Part shown: positions 23,790 through 32,373 of the stretch, in pieces
How positions within the stretch are numbered: the stretch's first letter is position 1
Layout of the letters: every line of letters begins with the position of its first letter
Source of the DNA: Allorhizocola rhizosphaerae
GTDB lineage: Bacteria; Actinomycetota; Actinomycetes; Mycobacteriales; Micromonosporaceae
Assembly: GCF_003426775.1 (NCBI RefSeq)
Contig: NZ_QJUG01000040.1
Span: 1-48,332, forward strand
Direction of reading: 5' to 3'
DNA length: 48,332 bases
Translations under genes and position numbers: made by a program
The notes under the pieces: model-generated
Seen by the model: only the letters and a program-made list of their open reading frames with translations
Databases searched by the model: none
What the model was told of the DNA's origin: nothing

Positions 23790-24821
23790 ATGCATCGGGG
23801 ATCCAGGCCGCGCTCGGGCGACCGCCCGCCGGCCACGCTGCACGATGTGGCCCGCGAGGCGGGGGTCTCCGGCGCGACCGCATCGCGCGTGCTCAATGGC
23901 AGCACGCGAAATGTCAAACAGGACAACGTCTTCCGGGTGCTGGCCGCGGCGGCGAAACTCAATTACGCGCCGCACCTGTCGGCCCAGGCCGTCGCGCGGG
24001 GCTCGACGACGACCGCCGCCATGGTCGTGAGCGACATCGACGACCCCTACTTCTCCACCATCGCCGCCGGCGTTACGGAGGCGGCCGAGGCGGCCGGGCT
24101 CATCGTCACCATGGCGGTCTCGGGCCGGTCACCGGAACGCGAGTTGGAGATCGTCCGGGCGCTGCGCGGCCAGCGCCCGCGGGCCATCATCGTTGCGGGC
24201 AGTCGCATCGAAGGTGATCGCTCCCAACGGGCGCTGGCCGAGGAGCTTCTGGCGTATCAGACGGCGGGCGGGCGGGTCGTGGTCATCAGCCAGCCGGGCC
24301 TGCCGTTCAGCACGGTGAGCATCGACAACTTCGGCGGCGCGCGGCAGCTCGCCCGTACGCTCGTCCAATATGGATATCGGAAATTCGCCATCATCCATGC
24401 CAGGCGCGAGCTGCTCACCTCGCGCGACCGGCAGGACGGTTTCGAGAAGGGCCTGCGCGATGCCGGCGTCGGCGACCCTGTCCGGATTGAAACGGAGTTC
24501 ACCCGCAACGGCGGCTACCGGGCCGCCGGCGAACTCGCCCGGCGCGGGGTGGAGGCGGTCTTCGCCGTCAACGACGTGATGGCGATCGGAGCCATGACGG
24601 CACTGCGCGAACTGGGCCTGGTGCCAGGGGAAGACATCGCCGTGGCCGGTTTCGACGACATCGCCTCGGCCGTCGACGTGGCGCCGGCGCTCACCTCCGT
24701 CGTGATACCGCTGCGCAAGGTCGGCCGCACCGCGATGAGGCTCGCCCTGCGCGGCGACACCGAGAAGGTCGTCACGATCACGACCGAGGTCGTGGTGCGG
24801 GAAAGCACGCCTGGCACTTAA
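23790..24821 (+). CDS. LacI-family transcriptional regulator (plus strand)
   Basis: 343 residues starting at ATG 23790, about 16 residues before its helix-turn-helix (ATLHDVAREAGVSGATASRV). The sensor domain follows, with FAVNDVMAIGAMTALRELG and VAGFDDIASAVDV. It is a clear paralogue of the divergent minus-strand regulator. The two start codons are 54 bases apart, so they share a control region. No ribosome binding site of good match is seen; GGCAGG lies 13 bases upstream. Roles may be split between a repressor of the operon and a second sugar signal. Confidence 0.88.
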   Translation: MHRGSRPRSGDRPPATLHDVAREAGVSGATASRVLNGSTRNVKQDNVFRVLAAAAKLNYAPHLSAQAVARGSTTTAAMVVSDIDDPYFSTIAAGVTEAAEAAGLIVTMAVSGRSPERELEIVRALRGQRPRAIIVAGSRIEGDRSQRALAEELLAYQTAGGRVVVISQPGLPFSTVSIDNFGGARQLARTLVQYGYRKFAIIHARRELLTSRDRQDGFEKGLRDAGVGDPVRIETEFTRNGGYRAAGELARRGVEAVFAVNDVMAIGAMTALRELGLVPGEDIAVAGFDDIASAVDVAPALTSVVIPLRKVGRTAMRLALRGDTEKVVTITTEVVVRESTPGT

Positions 24822-24841
24822 ACACCGCCGCAGCGCCCTGC

Positions 24842-24943
24842 CGCTTCGGCGTCAATCCCGGCAACAACACGGTCACCGCATGGATCGGCGACCGCGCCTC
24901 GGCCGGCAGCACCGAGCGTAACCTCTCGCTGGTTCCCTATCTG
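24842..24943 (+). pseudogene. Short orphan coding remnant
   Basis: One frame reads 34 residues that look like real protein (NPGNNTVTAWIGDRAS and ERNLSLVPYL) with high third-position GC, but there is no start and no flanking continuation. The sequence style resembles a beta-sandwich domain of a glycosidase. It may be all that remains of a deleted carbohydrate gene. Weak support. Confidence 0.25.
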
Positions 24944-24956
24944 CGCCGACCGCGAT

Positions 24957-24997
24957 GCGTTGCGGCCCCGCGGCGGCAAACCGCGGGGCCGCAACGC
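24957..24997. terminator. Bidirectional hairpin terminator
   Basis: A perfect 17-bp stem (GCGTTGCGGCCCCGCGG and its complement) with a 7-base loop CGGCAAA lies between the convergent LacI gene and the CBM2 esterase gene, three bases from the esterase stop. It is among the strongest hairpins in the window. Confidence 0.85.
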
Positions 24998-24999
24998 CT

Positions 25000-26121
25000 T
25001 TAGCGCGGTGTGCAGGTGAGGTTGCTCGGCGGCGCGTTGGTGCCGTTCCACGAGGCGATGAAGCCGAAGGTGATGCTCTGGCCCGGGTTGAGCTTGCCGT
25101 TCCAGCTCATGTGGTTGACCGTGACGTTCGCGCCCGACTGGGTCCAGGTTCCGTTCCACAGCTGCGAAATAACCTGTCCGTTCGGGAACGACCACGTGAT
25201 GATCCAGCCGTCGATCGGGACCGTTCCCGTGTTGGTGACGGTGATCTCGCCCTGGTAGCCGCCGCCCCACTGGCCGGCGATGCGGTATGTGGCAGAGCAC
25301 CGCTTGTTCGGTGCCGGGGTGGACGCGCTGGGCGAGGGCGAAGGCGAAGGCGAAACGGACGCAGTCGTGCTCGGCGAGGGCGAAGGCGACGGTGAGGGCG
25401 ACGTGCCGTTGATGGCGGAAACCAGCGGTGGATACCACTTGTCGGACATCTTCTGGTCGCCGGACGCGTTCGGGTGCACGCCGTCGTAGGTGTCAGCACT
25501 GGTGGAGAAGCCGGTCCACTGGTCGACCACGGTGATCGGAGACTGTGCGGTGGACTTGCCCTGAGCCCACGCGGGGATGGCATTGTTGAAGTTGATCACG
25601 CGTTGGCCACAGTCGGGGCATTGCGACGGCGCCATCGGAATTATTTTGGCCACCAGGACTTTCATGCTCGCGTTGCTGGCCCGCATCTGGTCGACCAGCT
25701 TGCTGAACGCGGTGAGGATGGTCGCAGGTGCGATGTTGCTCCACACGTCGTTGGTGCCCAGGTGCATCACCACGATGTCCGGGCGGGTCGCCGACAGCCA
25801 GCCCGGAAGCTGGTTCTGATTGGCGATGTTGGTGGCCAGGAAGCCGCCGTGGCCCTCGTTGTCGCCGTCGTGCGCCACCCCGCAGCCCTGCGGCGGAAGG
25901 GTACCCACAAAATCAATGTTCGTTATGCCGTTGCTTTGCAAGCGATTCCAGAGCAGGGCCCGCCAGCAGCCGGGCGAACCGGTGATGGAGTCGCCGAGCG
26001 GCATGATGCGCACGGCGGCGGCCGTTGCGGCGGGGGCGGATTGGATGACGGCGAACGCGGTGGCAGCGGCGAATGCCGCAACCGCAGCGACAAGCGCCGC
26101 CCATGGGACGCGTCTTGGCAT
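25000..26121 (-). CDS. Secreted SGNH (CE3-like) esterase with C-terminal CBM2
   Basis: 373 residues: a signal peptide (about 1-35); an SGNH hydrolase domain with GDSITGS (Ser45), GTND (122-125) and DGVHP (Asp213, His216); a linker of about 35 residues made of Ser-Pro repeats; and a CBM2 cellulose-binding domain (about 271-373) with the Trp residues WIITWSF, WNGTW and MSWNG. The first block GDSITGSPGCWRALLW resembles CE3 acetylxylan esterases. It should be secreted to deacetylate plant cell-wall polysaccharide. GGAAGGAC lies upstream of ATG 26121. The gap 26122-26258 shows no other gene. Confidence 0.88.
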   Translation of the reverse strand: MPRRVPWAALVAAVAAFAAATAFAVIQSAPAATAAAVRIMPLGDSITGSPGCWRALLWNRLQSNGITNIDFVGTLPPQGCGVAHDGDNEGHGGFLATNIANQNQLPGWLSATRPDIVVMHLGTNDVWSNIAPATILTAFSKLVDQMRASNASMKVLVAKIIPMAPSQCPDCGQRVINFNNAIPAWAQGKSTAQSPITVVDQWTGFSTSADTYDGVHPNASGDQKMSDKWYPPLVSAINGTSPSPSPSPSPSTTASVSPSPSPSPSASTPAPNKRCSATYRIAGQWGGGYQGEITVTNTGTVPIDGWIITWSFPNGQVISQLWNGTWTQSGANVTVNHMSWNGKLNPGQSITFGFIASWNGTNAPPSNLTCTPR

Positions 26122-26258
26122 AGGTTTCTCAGTCCTTCCAGGAGCACACAGAAGTCGTCGCGTGACGCGTGACGCCCGGCTCCCAAACTGGACTGCATCG
26201 TCTCTGATGAATGATACGGTACGCCGCCACAGTGTCCGGATTGGAGAATCCCAGCGGA

Positions 26259-26930
26259 TCAGCCCCCGGGCGCGCTCCGCAAATAGGCGAGCACGGCCAG
26301 CACGCGCCGGTTGGTGTCGTCGGTGGGCGGAAGGTTGAGCTTGGCCAGGATCTTGCCGACGTGTTTGCCGACGCCGGCCTCCGACATGACGAGCAGCTTG
26401 CCGATGGCCGCGTTGGAGTGCCCCTCCGCGACCAGCGCCAGGACCTCGCGCTCCCGCGCGCTCAGCGGCGAGAGCGGATCGGCGCGGCGGCGCAGCAGCT
26501 GCCGCACGACGTCGGGGTCGACCACCGTGCCGCCGTCGACGACCTGGCGCAGCGTCGCGACGAACTCCGCGACGTCGACCACCCGGTCTTTGAGCAGATA
26601 TCCCACCCCGCGCCCGCCCGCTGAGTCGAGCAGGTCCGTGGCATAGCTGTGCTGCACGTATTGGCTGAGCGCGACCACCGCGAGGCCCGGGTTGGCGCGG
26701 CGCAGCTGCACCGCCGCCCGCAGCCCCTCGTCGCTGAACCCGGGTGGCATCCGGATGTCGGTGACCACGAGATCGGGCGCATGCTCGGCGACCGCCGCGT
26801 GCAGGCCCGGCGCGTCGCCCACCGCTGCGACCACCTCAAACCCAAACCGGCTCAGCAGCCCGGCCAGCCCCTCGCGCAGCAGGACGCCGTCCTCGGCGAG
26901 GACTACGCGGACTATTCGCTTGTCGTGCAC
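26259..26930 (-). CDS. NarL/LuxR-type response regulator
   Basis: 223 residues. A receiver domain has the acidic pocket AEDG, the phospho-acceptor Asp58 (VVTDIRMPP) and a Lys in LLKD; the C-terminal LuxR helix-turn-helix is LSAREREVLALVAEG followed by NAAIGKLLVMSEAGVGKHV. The GTG start lies inside the kinase gene (19-base overlap), so the pair is co-expressed. The signal is unknown. Confidence 0.93.
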   Translation of the reverse strand: MHDKRIVRVVLAEDGVLLREGLAGLLSRFGFEVVAAVGDAPGLHAAVAEHAPDLVVTDIRMPPGFSDEGLRAAVQLRRANPGLAVVALSQYVQHSYATDLLDSAGGRGVGYLLKDRVVDVAEFVATLRQVVDGGTVVDPDVVRQLLRRRADPLSPLSAREREVLALVAEGHSNAAIGKLLVMSEAGVGKHVGKILAKLNLPPTDDTNRRVLAVLAYLRSAPGG

Positions 26931-28225
26931 GGCAACTCCACGTGGATGACGGTCGGCCCACCGGCCGGACTGGACAGGCGCATCGTGCCGTCACCGGCCG
27001 CGACCCGGTCGGCGAGCCCGGTCAGCCCAGTGCCGCCCGCAGGATCCGCACCGCCCCGGCCGTCGTCGACGACCTGAACGGTCAGCGTGTCGCCCACCCG
27101 GTGCACGGTGACCGACGCGGCCGTGGCGCCGCTGTGCTTGACCACATTGGTCAGAGCCTCGGCCACCACGAAGTATGCGGTCGCCTCGACGTGGCCGGAC
27201 AGCCGCCCCGGCAGGTCGGCCCGCACCGTCACGGGGATCGGGCACCGGTCGGCGCGCTCGCGCAGGGCCACCGCGAGCCCCAGATCGGTGAGCACCTTGG
27301 GATGGATGCCCCGGATCAGCTCGCGCAGCTCGGCCATCAGCTGCTTGGCCTCGTCGTGCGCGACGGTGACGCTGCGCGCCGCCGGGGAGTCGTCGGGCAG
27401 ATCGAGCCGGGCGAGCCCGAGCTTGAGCGTCAGGCTGACCAGCCGCTGCTGCGCACCGTCGTGCAGGTCACGCTCGATGCGGCGGCGCTCGGTCTCGAAC
27501 GCGTCCACCAACCGGGCACGCGAGCGCGACACCTCGACCAGGGCCGCCTCCGCCTGCTCACCGCCCGATCGCCCGTCGAGCAGCGCCCGAGCCACTGCCG
27601 CGTGCCCACCCGCCAGCGCGGCGAACAGAAGGGCCAGCGCCGGAACCAGCCCCAGACCGACGATGGCGTAGGGCAGCGCCTCTTTGGGCGTGGACACCTC
27701 CACGACACCGAGCACGACCGGGCCTTCGCCGAGGCCGGCGATGAACGGCCCACATAACAGCACCACCACCAACAACACGACCGCCGCGAGTGCGGCATAG
27801 GCCACGGGCGCCACCACACCGAGCAGACACAGGTAGGCAAACTCGCGCCACGTGGCCGCCTCGGTGTATCGCGTGCGCAGCCAGGGCCAGACGCCTTGCG
27901 CGGGCGGGCGGCGATGCCCGGAGACCAGCGGGCGGGCGTCGACCAGCCGCACGCGCCACCGCTCGAATCCGCCGACCGCCATCGCCGCCAACGGCCCGAA
28001 CACCGCCGCGAGCACCGACGTGAACACCGCCAGCACCACAAACAGGTCCGCGCCGCCGGTGCCCGCGCGCAACCGGCCGACGGTGACGATCCACGGCACG
28101 CCGACCATCGCCATCAACACCATCGCGGAAGCCACCAGCGGGGCGGACGTCAGCACAAACACCAGCGATCGCCACAGCCAACCGCTGCGCAGAAATCTTC
28201 GTCGCGTCGACGATTGCATTGTCAC
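26912..28225 (-). CDS. NarL-family sensor histidine kinase
   Basis: 437 residues with about five or six hydrophobic segments in the first 210 residues and no large extracellular domain. The HisKA_3 motif ERRRIERDLHDGAQQRLVSL gives phospho-acceptor His255, and the HATPase domain has DDGRGG and GTGLTGLADR. It should phosphorylate the adjacent response regulator, probably in response to a membrane-associated signal as in LiaS/DesK-type kinases. GTG 28225 is fixed by a leaderless promoter. Confidence 0.9.
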   Translation of the reverse strand: MTMQSSTRRRFLRSGWLWRSLVFVLTSAPLVASAMVLMAMVGVPWIVTVGRLRAGTGGADLFVVLAVFTSVLAAVFGPLAAMAVGGFERWRVRLVDARPLVSGHRRPPAQGVWPWLRTRYTEAATWREFAYLCLLGVVAPVAYAALAAVVLLVVVLLCGPFIAGLGEGPVVLGVVEVSTPKEALPYAIVGLGLVPALALLFAALAGGHAAVARALLDGRSGGEQAEAALVEVSRSRARLVDAFETERRRIERDLHDGAQQRLVSLTLKLGLARLDLPDDSPAARSVTVAHDEAKQLMAELRELIRGIHPKVLTDLGLAVALRERADRCPIPVTVRADLPGRLSGHVEATAYFVVAEALTNVVKHSGATAASVTVHRVGDTLTVQVVDDGRGGADPAGGTGLTGLADRVAAGDGTMRLSSPAGGPTVIHVELPCTTSE

Positions 28226-28261
28226 GCGGCCACGCTAGCCAACGGCCGGACACGTGCTCAA
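28223..28261 (-). promoter_or_regulatory. Leaderless promoter of the two-component system
   Basis: On the minus strand TTGAGC (28256-28261), 18 bases, TAGCGT (28232-28237), six bases, then GTG 28225. This is the best -35/-10 match among the leaderless sites of the window. Confidence 0.65.
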
Positions 28262-28280
28262 TCCGTCCACGTGGAGTCTT

Positions 28281-28302
28281 GAGGTATACCTAGGCATACC
28301 TC
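28281..28302 (-). promoter_or_regulatory. Tandem palindrome upstream of the kinase promoter
   Basis: AGGTATACCT is a perfect 10-bp palindrome and is followed at once by AGGCATACCT; together GAGGTAT and ATACCTC also form a larger inverted repeat. It starts 19 bases upstream of the -35, a usual place for a response-regulator site, so autoregulation is possible. The rest of 28226-28440 shows no gene. Confidence 0.45.
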
Positions 28303-28440
28303 GAACCACTCTTGACCCGCAGCTCCTCAGCATCCTGCCCGGCGCCTGTCTCGGCGCCTTCCAAGCCTCGGCGCACGCCCACGCCATCGCAGCGACCGCC
28401 GTCGCCGGCCGTTGCTGCTCTTTACGCGAGGGCGGCTTGG

Positions 28441-29115
28441 CTATAGCGCGGCGCGCACAATCTCGCCGGGCTGCGATCCGGCCTGCGCCACGAGTGCGCC
28501 GCCGGGTGCCCAGATGCCCGACCGGCCCGCGACGTTGTCGTAGCCACTGCCGGTGGAGCCCGCGAAGCTCGCCACCGCGACCCACACGTTGTGGTCGGTG
28601 GCGACCCGGCGGGCCCGACTGTCCTGAGTGGACCAGTCGTGCGCGTGGTTGACCGCGCCCGCCACGTAGACGTCCATGCCCACCGCGGCCGTGTCGGCGG
28701 CGTGCTGGGCGATGCCGGTGTCGCGGCAGATGGCCAGCCCCAACCGCAATCCGTCGACCTCGATGACCGACGGCTTGCCCCCCGGACGGAAGCGCTCCGC
28801 CTCTGCCGCGCCGACATAGATTTTCTGGTACGCCACACGGGCTCCCGCCGAGTCGACGGCGAGCATGGCGATGTGCTCCGCGACGGGCGCGCCCACCAGC
28901 GCGAGCGAGCCCGTCTCGGCACACGCCCGCACGATCGGCGCGAGCCGCGCGTCGTCGGGCGCGAGCGAGGGAGCGCCCAGCTCGTATCCCGTCAGCGAAA
29001 GCTCCGGGAACACGACCACCCGCGCCCCCGCCTCCCGCACCGCCGCGGCATGCGCGAGCGCGTTGGCCGCCACGTCAAGCGAGACCAGCGGGGGCTGCGC
29101 CACTGCAATGATCAT
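28441..29115 (-). CDS. Nitrilase-superfamily amidase (carbon-nitrogen hydrolase)
   Basis: 224 residues. The catalytic Glu-Lys-Cys set is visible: Glu38 (FPELSLTGY), Lys98 (AYQKIYVG) and Cys130 (LAICRDTG). It is shorter than the usual 260-300 residues; the C-terminal part seems compact. It hydrolyses a C-N bond, most likely an amide or carbamoyl group. Its ATG overlaps the FAD oxidase stop (ATGA) and it is the last gene of the transporter operon, so it probably acts on a late intermediate of the imported compound. Confidence 0.85.
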   Translation of the reverse strand: MIIAVAQPPLVSLDVAANALAHAAAVREAGARVVVFPELSLTGYELGAPSLAPDDARLAPIVRACAETGSLALVGAPVAEHIAMLAVDSAGARVAYQKIYVGAAEAERFRPGGKPSVIEVDGLRLGLAICRDTGIAQHAADTAAVGMDVYVAGAVNHAHDWSTQDSRARRVATDHNVWVAVASFAGSTGSGYDNVAGRSGIWAPGGALVAQAGSQPGEIVRAAL

Positions 29116-30425
29116 GCAGGCAGTTTACCCGGGTTGAGTAAGCCCTTCGGATCGTTGGTGACGGCCGTCTCCCGGATCGCGGGCAGCGCCTGGCCGCCCA
29201 GCATCCAGGTGTGCGGATCGACCACGAACACGCCCATCTCCCGCAGTTGGTCGATCCCGTCGTACAGCGTGCGCGTGTCCTGGAACGACGACAGCAGGAG
29301 CCCACCGAACCCGTGCCGGAAGCCGTCCAGGTGCAGCAGCGAGCCGGGCAGCACCGAGCGCACCGCGTCCGGATCGCGCACCAGCACGTCTCCGCCGACC
29401 TGCAGATGGCACAGGTCCGGACGGACCTTCCTGGCCCGCAACGTGACGTGGTTGAACGCCAATGTGGACAGATAGCCGATCCCGTCCGGGTCAACCGAAT
29501 CGACCCGGCCTCCGTCCGCCTCGACGGCCGCCCGGAAGTCGTCGACGGCCGAGTCGTCGACGGCGGCCCGCAGGCTGTAACGACCCTCGGTGGGAAGCGG
29601 ATACAGCGCGGCAAGTCCCGGGTCGTCGATCGACACGAGCCGAGGCGCGGGCCGACGCTCCAAAAGCCGCTGTCCGGTGTGGACAGCGGCCTCAAACGAC
29701 TCGTACGAAGCCATCACCGCCGTGCGCGAACGCAGCGGTGCCAACCGCACCGTCGCGACCGCGATGATTCCGTTGACGCCGTAGGCATGCAGATATGGCA
29801 CGCATTGCGCCCCATGCAACGTCAACGGCCCCATGGGAGTCACCACATCCAGCGTGAGCGCGAATCCCTCCCACAGCCAGCCGTGCTCGATCGAACCCAT
29901 GCCGCCCGCGCCGCCGGCCAGGAACCCGCCGATCGTGCTGCCGACGGTTGTCGGCAGCATCGCGACCTCCTGCCCGACCCGCTTGGCCGCCGCCTCCAGC
30001 GCCACGAACGACGTGCCCGCCTCCGCCCGGATCCAGCCCTCGCCCATCTCCAGCACACTGTCCATCCCGGACAGATCGATGACCAGCCCGGCCGCGAGCG
30101 GGACGGCCTGTCCGTAGTTTCCGGTGCCCTTTCCGCGAGGCACGATCGGTACCGCGTGCTCATAGGCAAGAGCCACCGCGGCGCGCAACTCTTCGGCGGA
30201 CCGCGGATACACCACCACATCGGCGGCCTTCGCCGGAAGCACCGCCGACAGCACGGGCGACAGGTGCGCGTAGTCGTTGGACGCGGCCCGCCGCGCCGAT
30301 TCCACCGTGGACACCCGGTCGGCGCCGAGTTCCCGGCGCAGATCGGCGGCCAGTGAGGCGACCGCGTGGGGTGGCGGCGCGAGCCGTGCCGCGCGCGCCG
30401 CCACCACCTCCAGCTGAGGAATCAC
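29112..30425 (-). CDS. FAD-linked oxidase (GlcD/PCMH type)
   Basis: 437 residues from GTG 30425, which overlaps the stop of the binding-protein gene (GTGA). An FAD-binding PCMH domain is shown by VVVYPRSAEELRAAV, PIVPRGKGTGNYG and TVGSTIGGFLAGGAGGMGS; a C-terminal cap ends with GLLNPGKLPA, typical of this family. It oxidises a hydroxyl or amine of a small acid, passing electrons to O2 or the respiratory chain. The frame is open further upstream through the binding-protein gene, but that part is a shadow. The substrate is unknown. Confidence 0.85.
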   Translation of the reverse strand: MIPQLEVVAARAARLAPPPHAVASLAADLRRELGADRVSTVESARRAASNDYAHLSPVLSAVLPAKAADVVVYPRSAEELRAAVALAYEHAVPIVPRGKGTGNYGQAVPLAAGLVIDLSGMDSVLEMGEGWIRAEAGTSFVALEAAAKRVGQEVAMLPTTVGSTIGGFLAGGAGGMGSIEHGWLWEGFALTLDVVTPMGPLTLHGAQCVPYLHAYGVNGIIAVATVRLAPLRSRTAVMASYESFEAAVHTGQRLLERRPAPRLVSIDDPGLAALYPLPTEGRYSLRAAVDDSAVDDFRAAVEADGGRVDSVDPDGIGYLSTLAFNHVTLRARKVRPDLCHLQVGGDVLVRDPDAVRSVLPGSLLHLDGFRHGFGGLLLSSFQDTRTLYDGIDQLREMGVFVVDPHTWMLGGQALPAIRETAVTNDPKGLLNPGKLPA

Positions 30426-31573
30426 AGGCCGATGGAGGTGTCGATGAACTCGTTGGTGAACAGGTCCTGCGGCACCAGGCCTGTCTTGACCTCCTTGCGC
30501 TGCCCGGTGTAGATCGGGCCCACGATGCTGATGACCTTGCGGACCCGCTCGGTGTCGAAATCGCCCAGCGTCGAGTTCGACCCGTTGCCCACGATCTTCA
30601 GTTTGAGCTGCTGCTCCACGCTGAACGCGGCCTGCTCCTTCGGGTACGGGAAGCCCTTGTACTCGGTGGCGAGCTTCACGATGAGGTCGGTGGTCGCGGC
30701 CGCGTTCTTCACGTACTCCACCTGCGAGCGCTGGATGATGGGTACCAGCTTCTTCAGGCACGCCGAGTGCTCGGCCTTCTTGTCGGCCCGCACGACGACC
30801 GCCTCCGGGTAGATCGGGTAGCCGGTGTCGTGGATCAGCTGGAACTTGACCGGCTTCTTCCACTGCGGCAACGCCTTCTCATAGATGAACGGCTCGTTGG
30901 TGGCGAACCCCTGCTGCGCGACCTTGCCCTGCTCGGACAGGAAGCGGGTGGGGCTGCCGTCATACGACCCGTCGATCTGGCCGCGCTTGAGGATGCCCGA
31001 GCCGACCAGGTACTCCATATAGTTGGCGCCGTTGAAGTACAGCACCTTGGTGTTCGTCTTTCCAATGTCGACGATCGAGTTGAAGCCCGGGTTGGTCGCC
31101 GGGTCCCACATGATCATGTAGGGTGCGATGTCGAACGGCGCCACCACGCCGATCACCGGCTGCTTGGCCGACAGGCCCACCGCGTCGTCGGTGGCCACCA
31201 TGCCGAGCATGATGGAGGGATCGGCATACATCTGCGCGCCGGCGTTCTGGAAACCGATCGCCGGGCCGCCCGCCCGGATCTCAATCTTCACGCCGGTGTC
31301 CTTGCCCTGCGCCACCAGTGGGCCGGTGACCTTCTTCTTGTCGCCGTCGATGGTGTAGGTCTGGCCCAGCAGGTGGTACAGCGCGCCGTGCTCGGCCTGC
31401 GGGGTCCACGCGGCCTGCACGACGACGGTCGCGGGGCACACCGCGGCCAGGTCGAGCGCGCCCGAACCCGGGTCGAGGCTCGCACCCACGTTGGACGTCC
31501 CGGCCGCGGTCTGGCAACCGGCGGCGAACATCACCGCGACGGTCCCGACGGCCAGGCGTCTGATGGTACTCAT
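30422..31573 (-). CDS. NMT1/SsuA-type ABC substrate-binding lipoprotein
   Basis: 383 residues with a lipobox ending in AAGC (Cys20). GGAGGAAACAG precedes ATG 31573. Two lobes and the C-terminal domain resemble binding proteins of the nitrate/taurine/thiamine-precursor class (GPAIGFQNAG, MVATDDAVGL, TNEPFIYEKALPQW). The ligand is probably a small nitrogen- or sulfur-containing molecule; linkage to a deaminase-like enzyme favours an N-heterocycle or pyrimidine. ATGA overlap with the permease. Confidence 0.85.
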   Translation of the reverse strand: MSTIRRLAVGTVAVMFAAGCQTAAGTSNVGASLDPGSGALDLAAVCPATVVVQAAWTPQAEHGALYHLLGQTYTIDGDKKKVTGPLVAQGKDTGVKIEIRAGGPAIGFQNAGAQMYADPSIMLGMVATDDAVGLSAKQPVIGVVAPFDIAPYMIMWDPATNPGFNSIVDIGKTNTKVLYFNGANYMEYLVGSGILKRGQIDGSYDGSPTRFLSEQGKVAQQGFATNEPFIYEKALPQWKKPVKFQLIHDTGYPIYPEAVVVRADKKAEHSACLKKLVPIIQRSQVEYVKNAAATTDLIVKLATEYKGFPYPKEQAAFSVEQQLKLKIVGNGSNSTLGDFDTERVRKVISIVGPIYTGQRKEVKTGLVPQDLFTNEFIDTSIGL

Positions 31574-32373
31574 CTGTTTCCTCCAAGGGGGTTATGAGGG
31601 TCGGCCAGTTGCGACTCGTGCCAGGCGGTCACTCGCTTGGCCACGAGACCGAACAGCCAAAACACAACGAGGCCAAACAGCGAAGCCAGGATCACGGCGG
31701 CAAACAGCATCTCGGACTGTAGCCGACGGGGATATATGTAAATGAGTTGGCCTATGCCGGCCTGGCCCTGCTGGAAGAAGAAGTCGCCCACGATCGCGCC
31801 GATGACCGACGCCCCGGCGGCGATGCGCAGCCCGGTGAAGATGCTCGGCAGCGCGGCGGGCAGCTGGAGTTTGAACAGGCGCGTCATCCGCCCGGCATTG
31901 TGCATCGAAAACAGGTCCTGCAGCGCCGGATCCACCGAGCGCAGGCCGAACAGCGTGTTGGCGACGACCGGGAACAGCGCGATCAGCACGCACGCGAGCA
32001 CCCGGCTGGGGAACCCGAACCCGAACCAGTAGCCGAACAGCGGCACCAGCGCGAGGATCGGCACCGTCTGCAGGAGCACCGCGTACGGGTACAGCGAGCG
32101 CTCCAGCCAATTCGCCTGGCTCATGAGGATGGCCCAGGCCAGTCCAATCACGACAGCCAGCGCGAGGCCGGTGAGGGCCACGCGGGCGGAAAGCCCAAGG
32201 CCCGCAAGCAGTTCGGTCAGGTTGGCCGGGTCGAGGAAGCCCACCCGCACCACCGCGTCGGGCGTCGGCAGGAGAAAGCGCAGGCCGTCGTCGATCACGA
32301 GGGTGCTGACGGCGTACCAGATAATCAGGAAGGCGCCGAAGACGGCGGCCGGGGGAAGCAGGCGGCGCGCCAT
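31570..32373 (-). CDS. ABC transporter permease (SsuC/TauC type)
   Basis: 267 residues with six hydrophobic segments and an EAA-like loop (MTRLFKLQLPAALPSIFTGL). ATG 32373 shares one base with the ATPase stop (TGATG). The homodimer would form the channel with the ATPase and NMT1-type binding protein of the same operon. Confidence 0.88.
   Translation of the reverse strand: MARRLLPPAAVFGAFLIIWYAVSTLVIDDGLRFLLPTPDAVVRVGFLDPANLTELLAGLGLSARVALTGLALAVVIGLAWAILMSQANWLERSLYPYAVLLQTVPILALVPLFGYWFGFGFPSRVLACVLIALFPVVANTLFGLRSVDPALQDLFSMHNAGRMTRLFKLQLPAALPSIFTGLRIAAGASVIGAIVGDFFFQQGQAGIGQLIYIYPRRLQSEMLFAAVILASLFGLVVFWLFGLVAKRVTAWHESQLADPHNPLGGNR

Noticed and set aside
28281-28302. DtxR/IdeR iron box
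   Set aside because: AGGTATACCT looks similar at first, but the spacing and centre do not fit the 19-bp TTAGGTTAGSCTAACCTAA pattern.
30426-30863. Upstream extension of the FAD oxidase through the binding-protein gene
   Set aside because: It overlaps the conserved C-terminus of the binding protein; GTG 30425 with a GTGA overlap explains the start.
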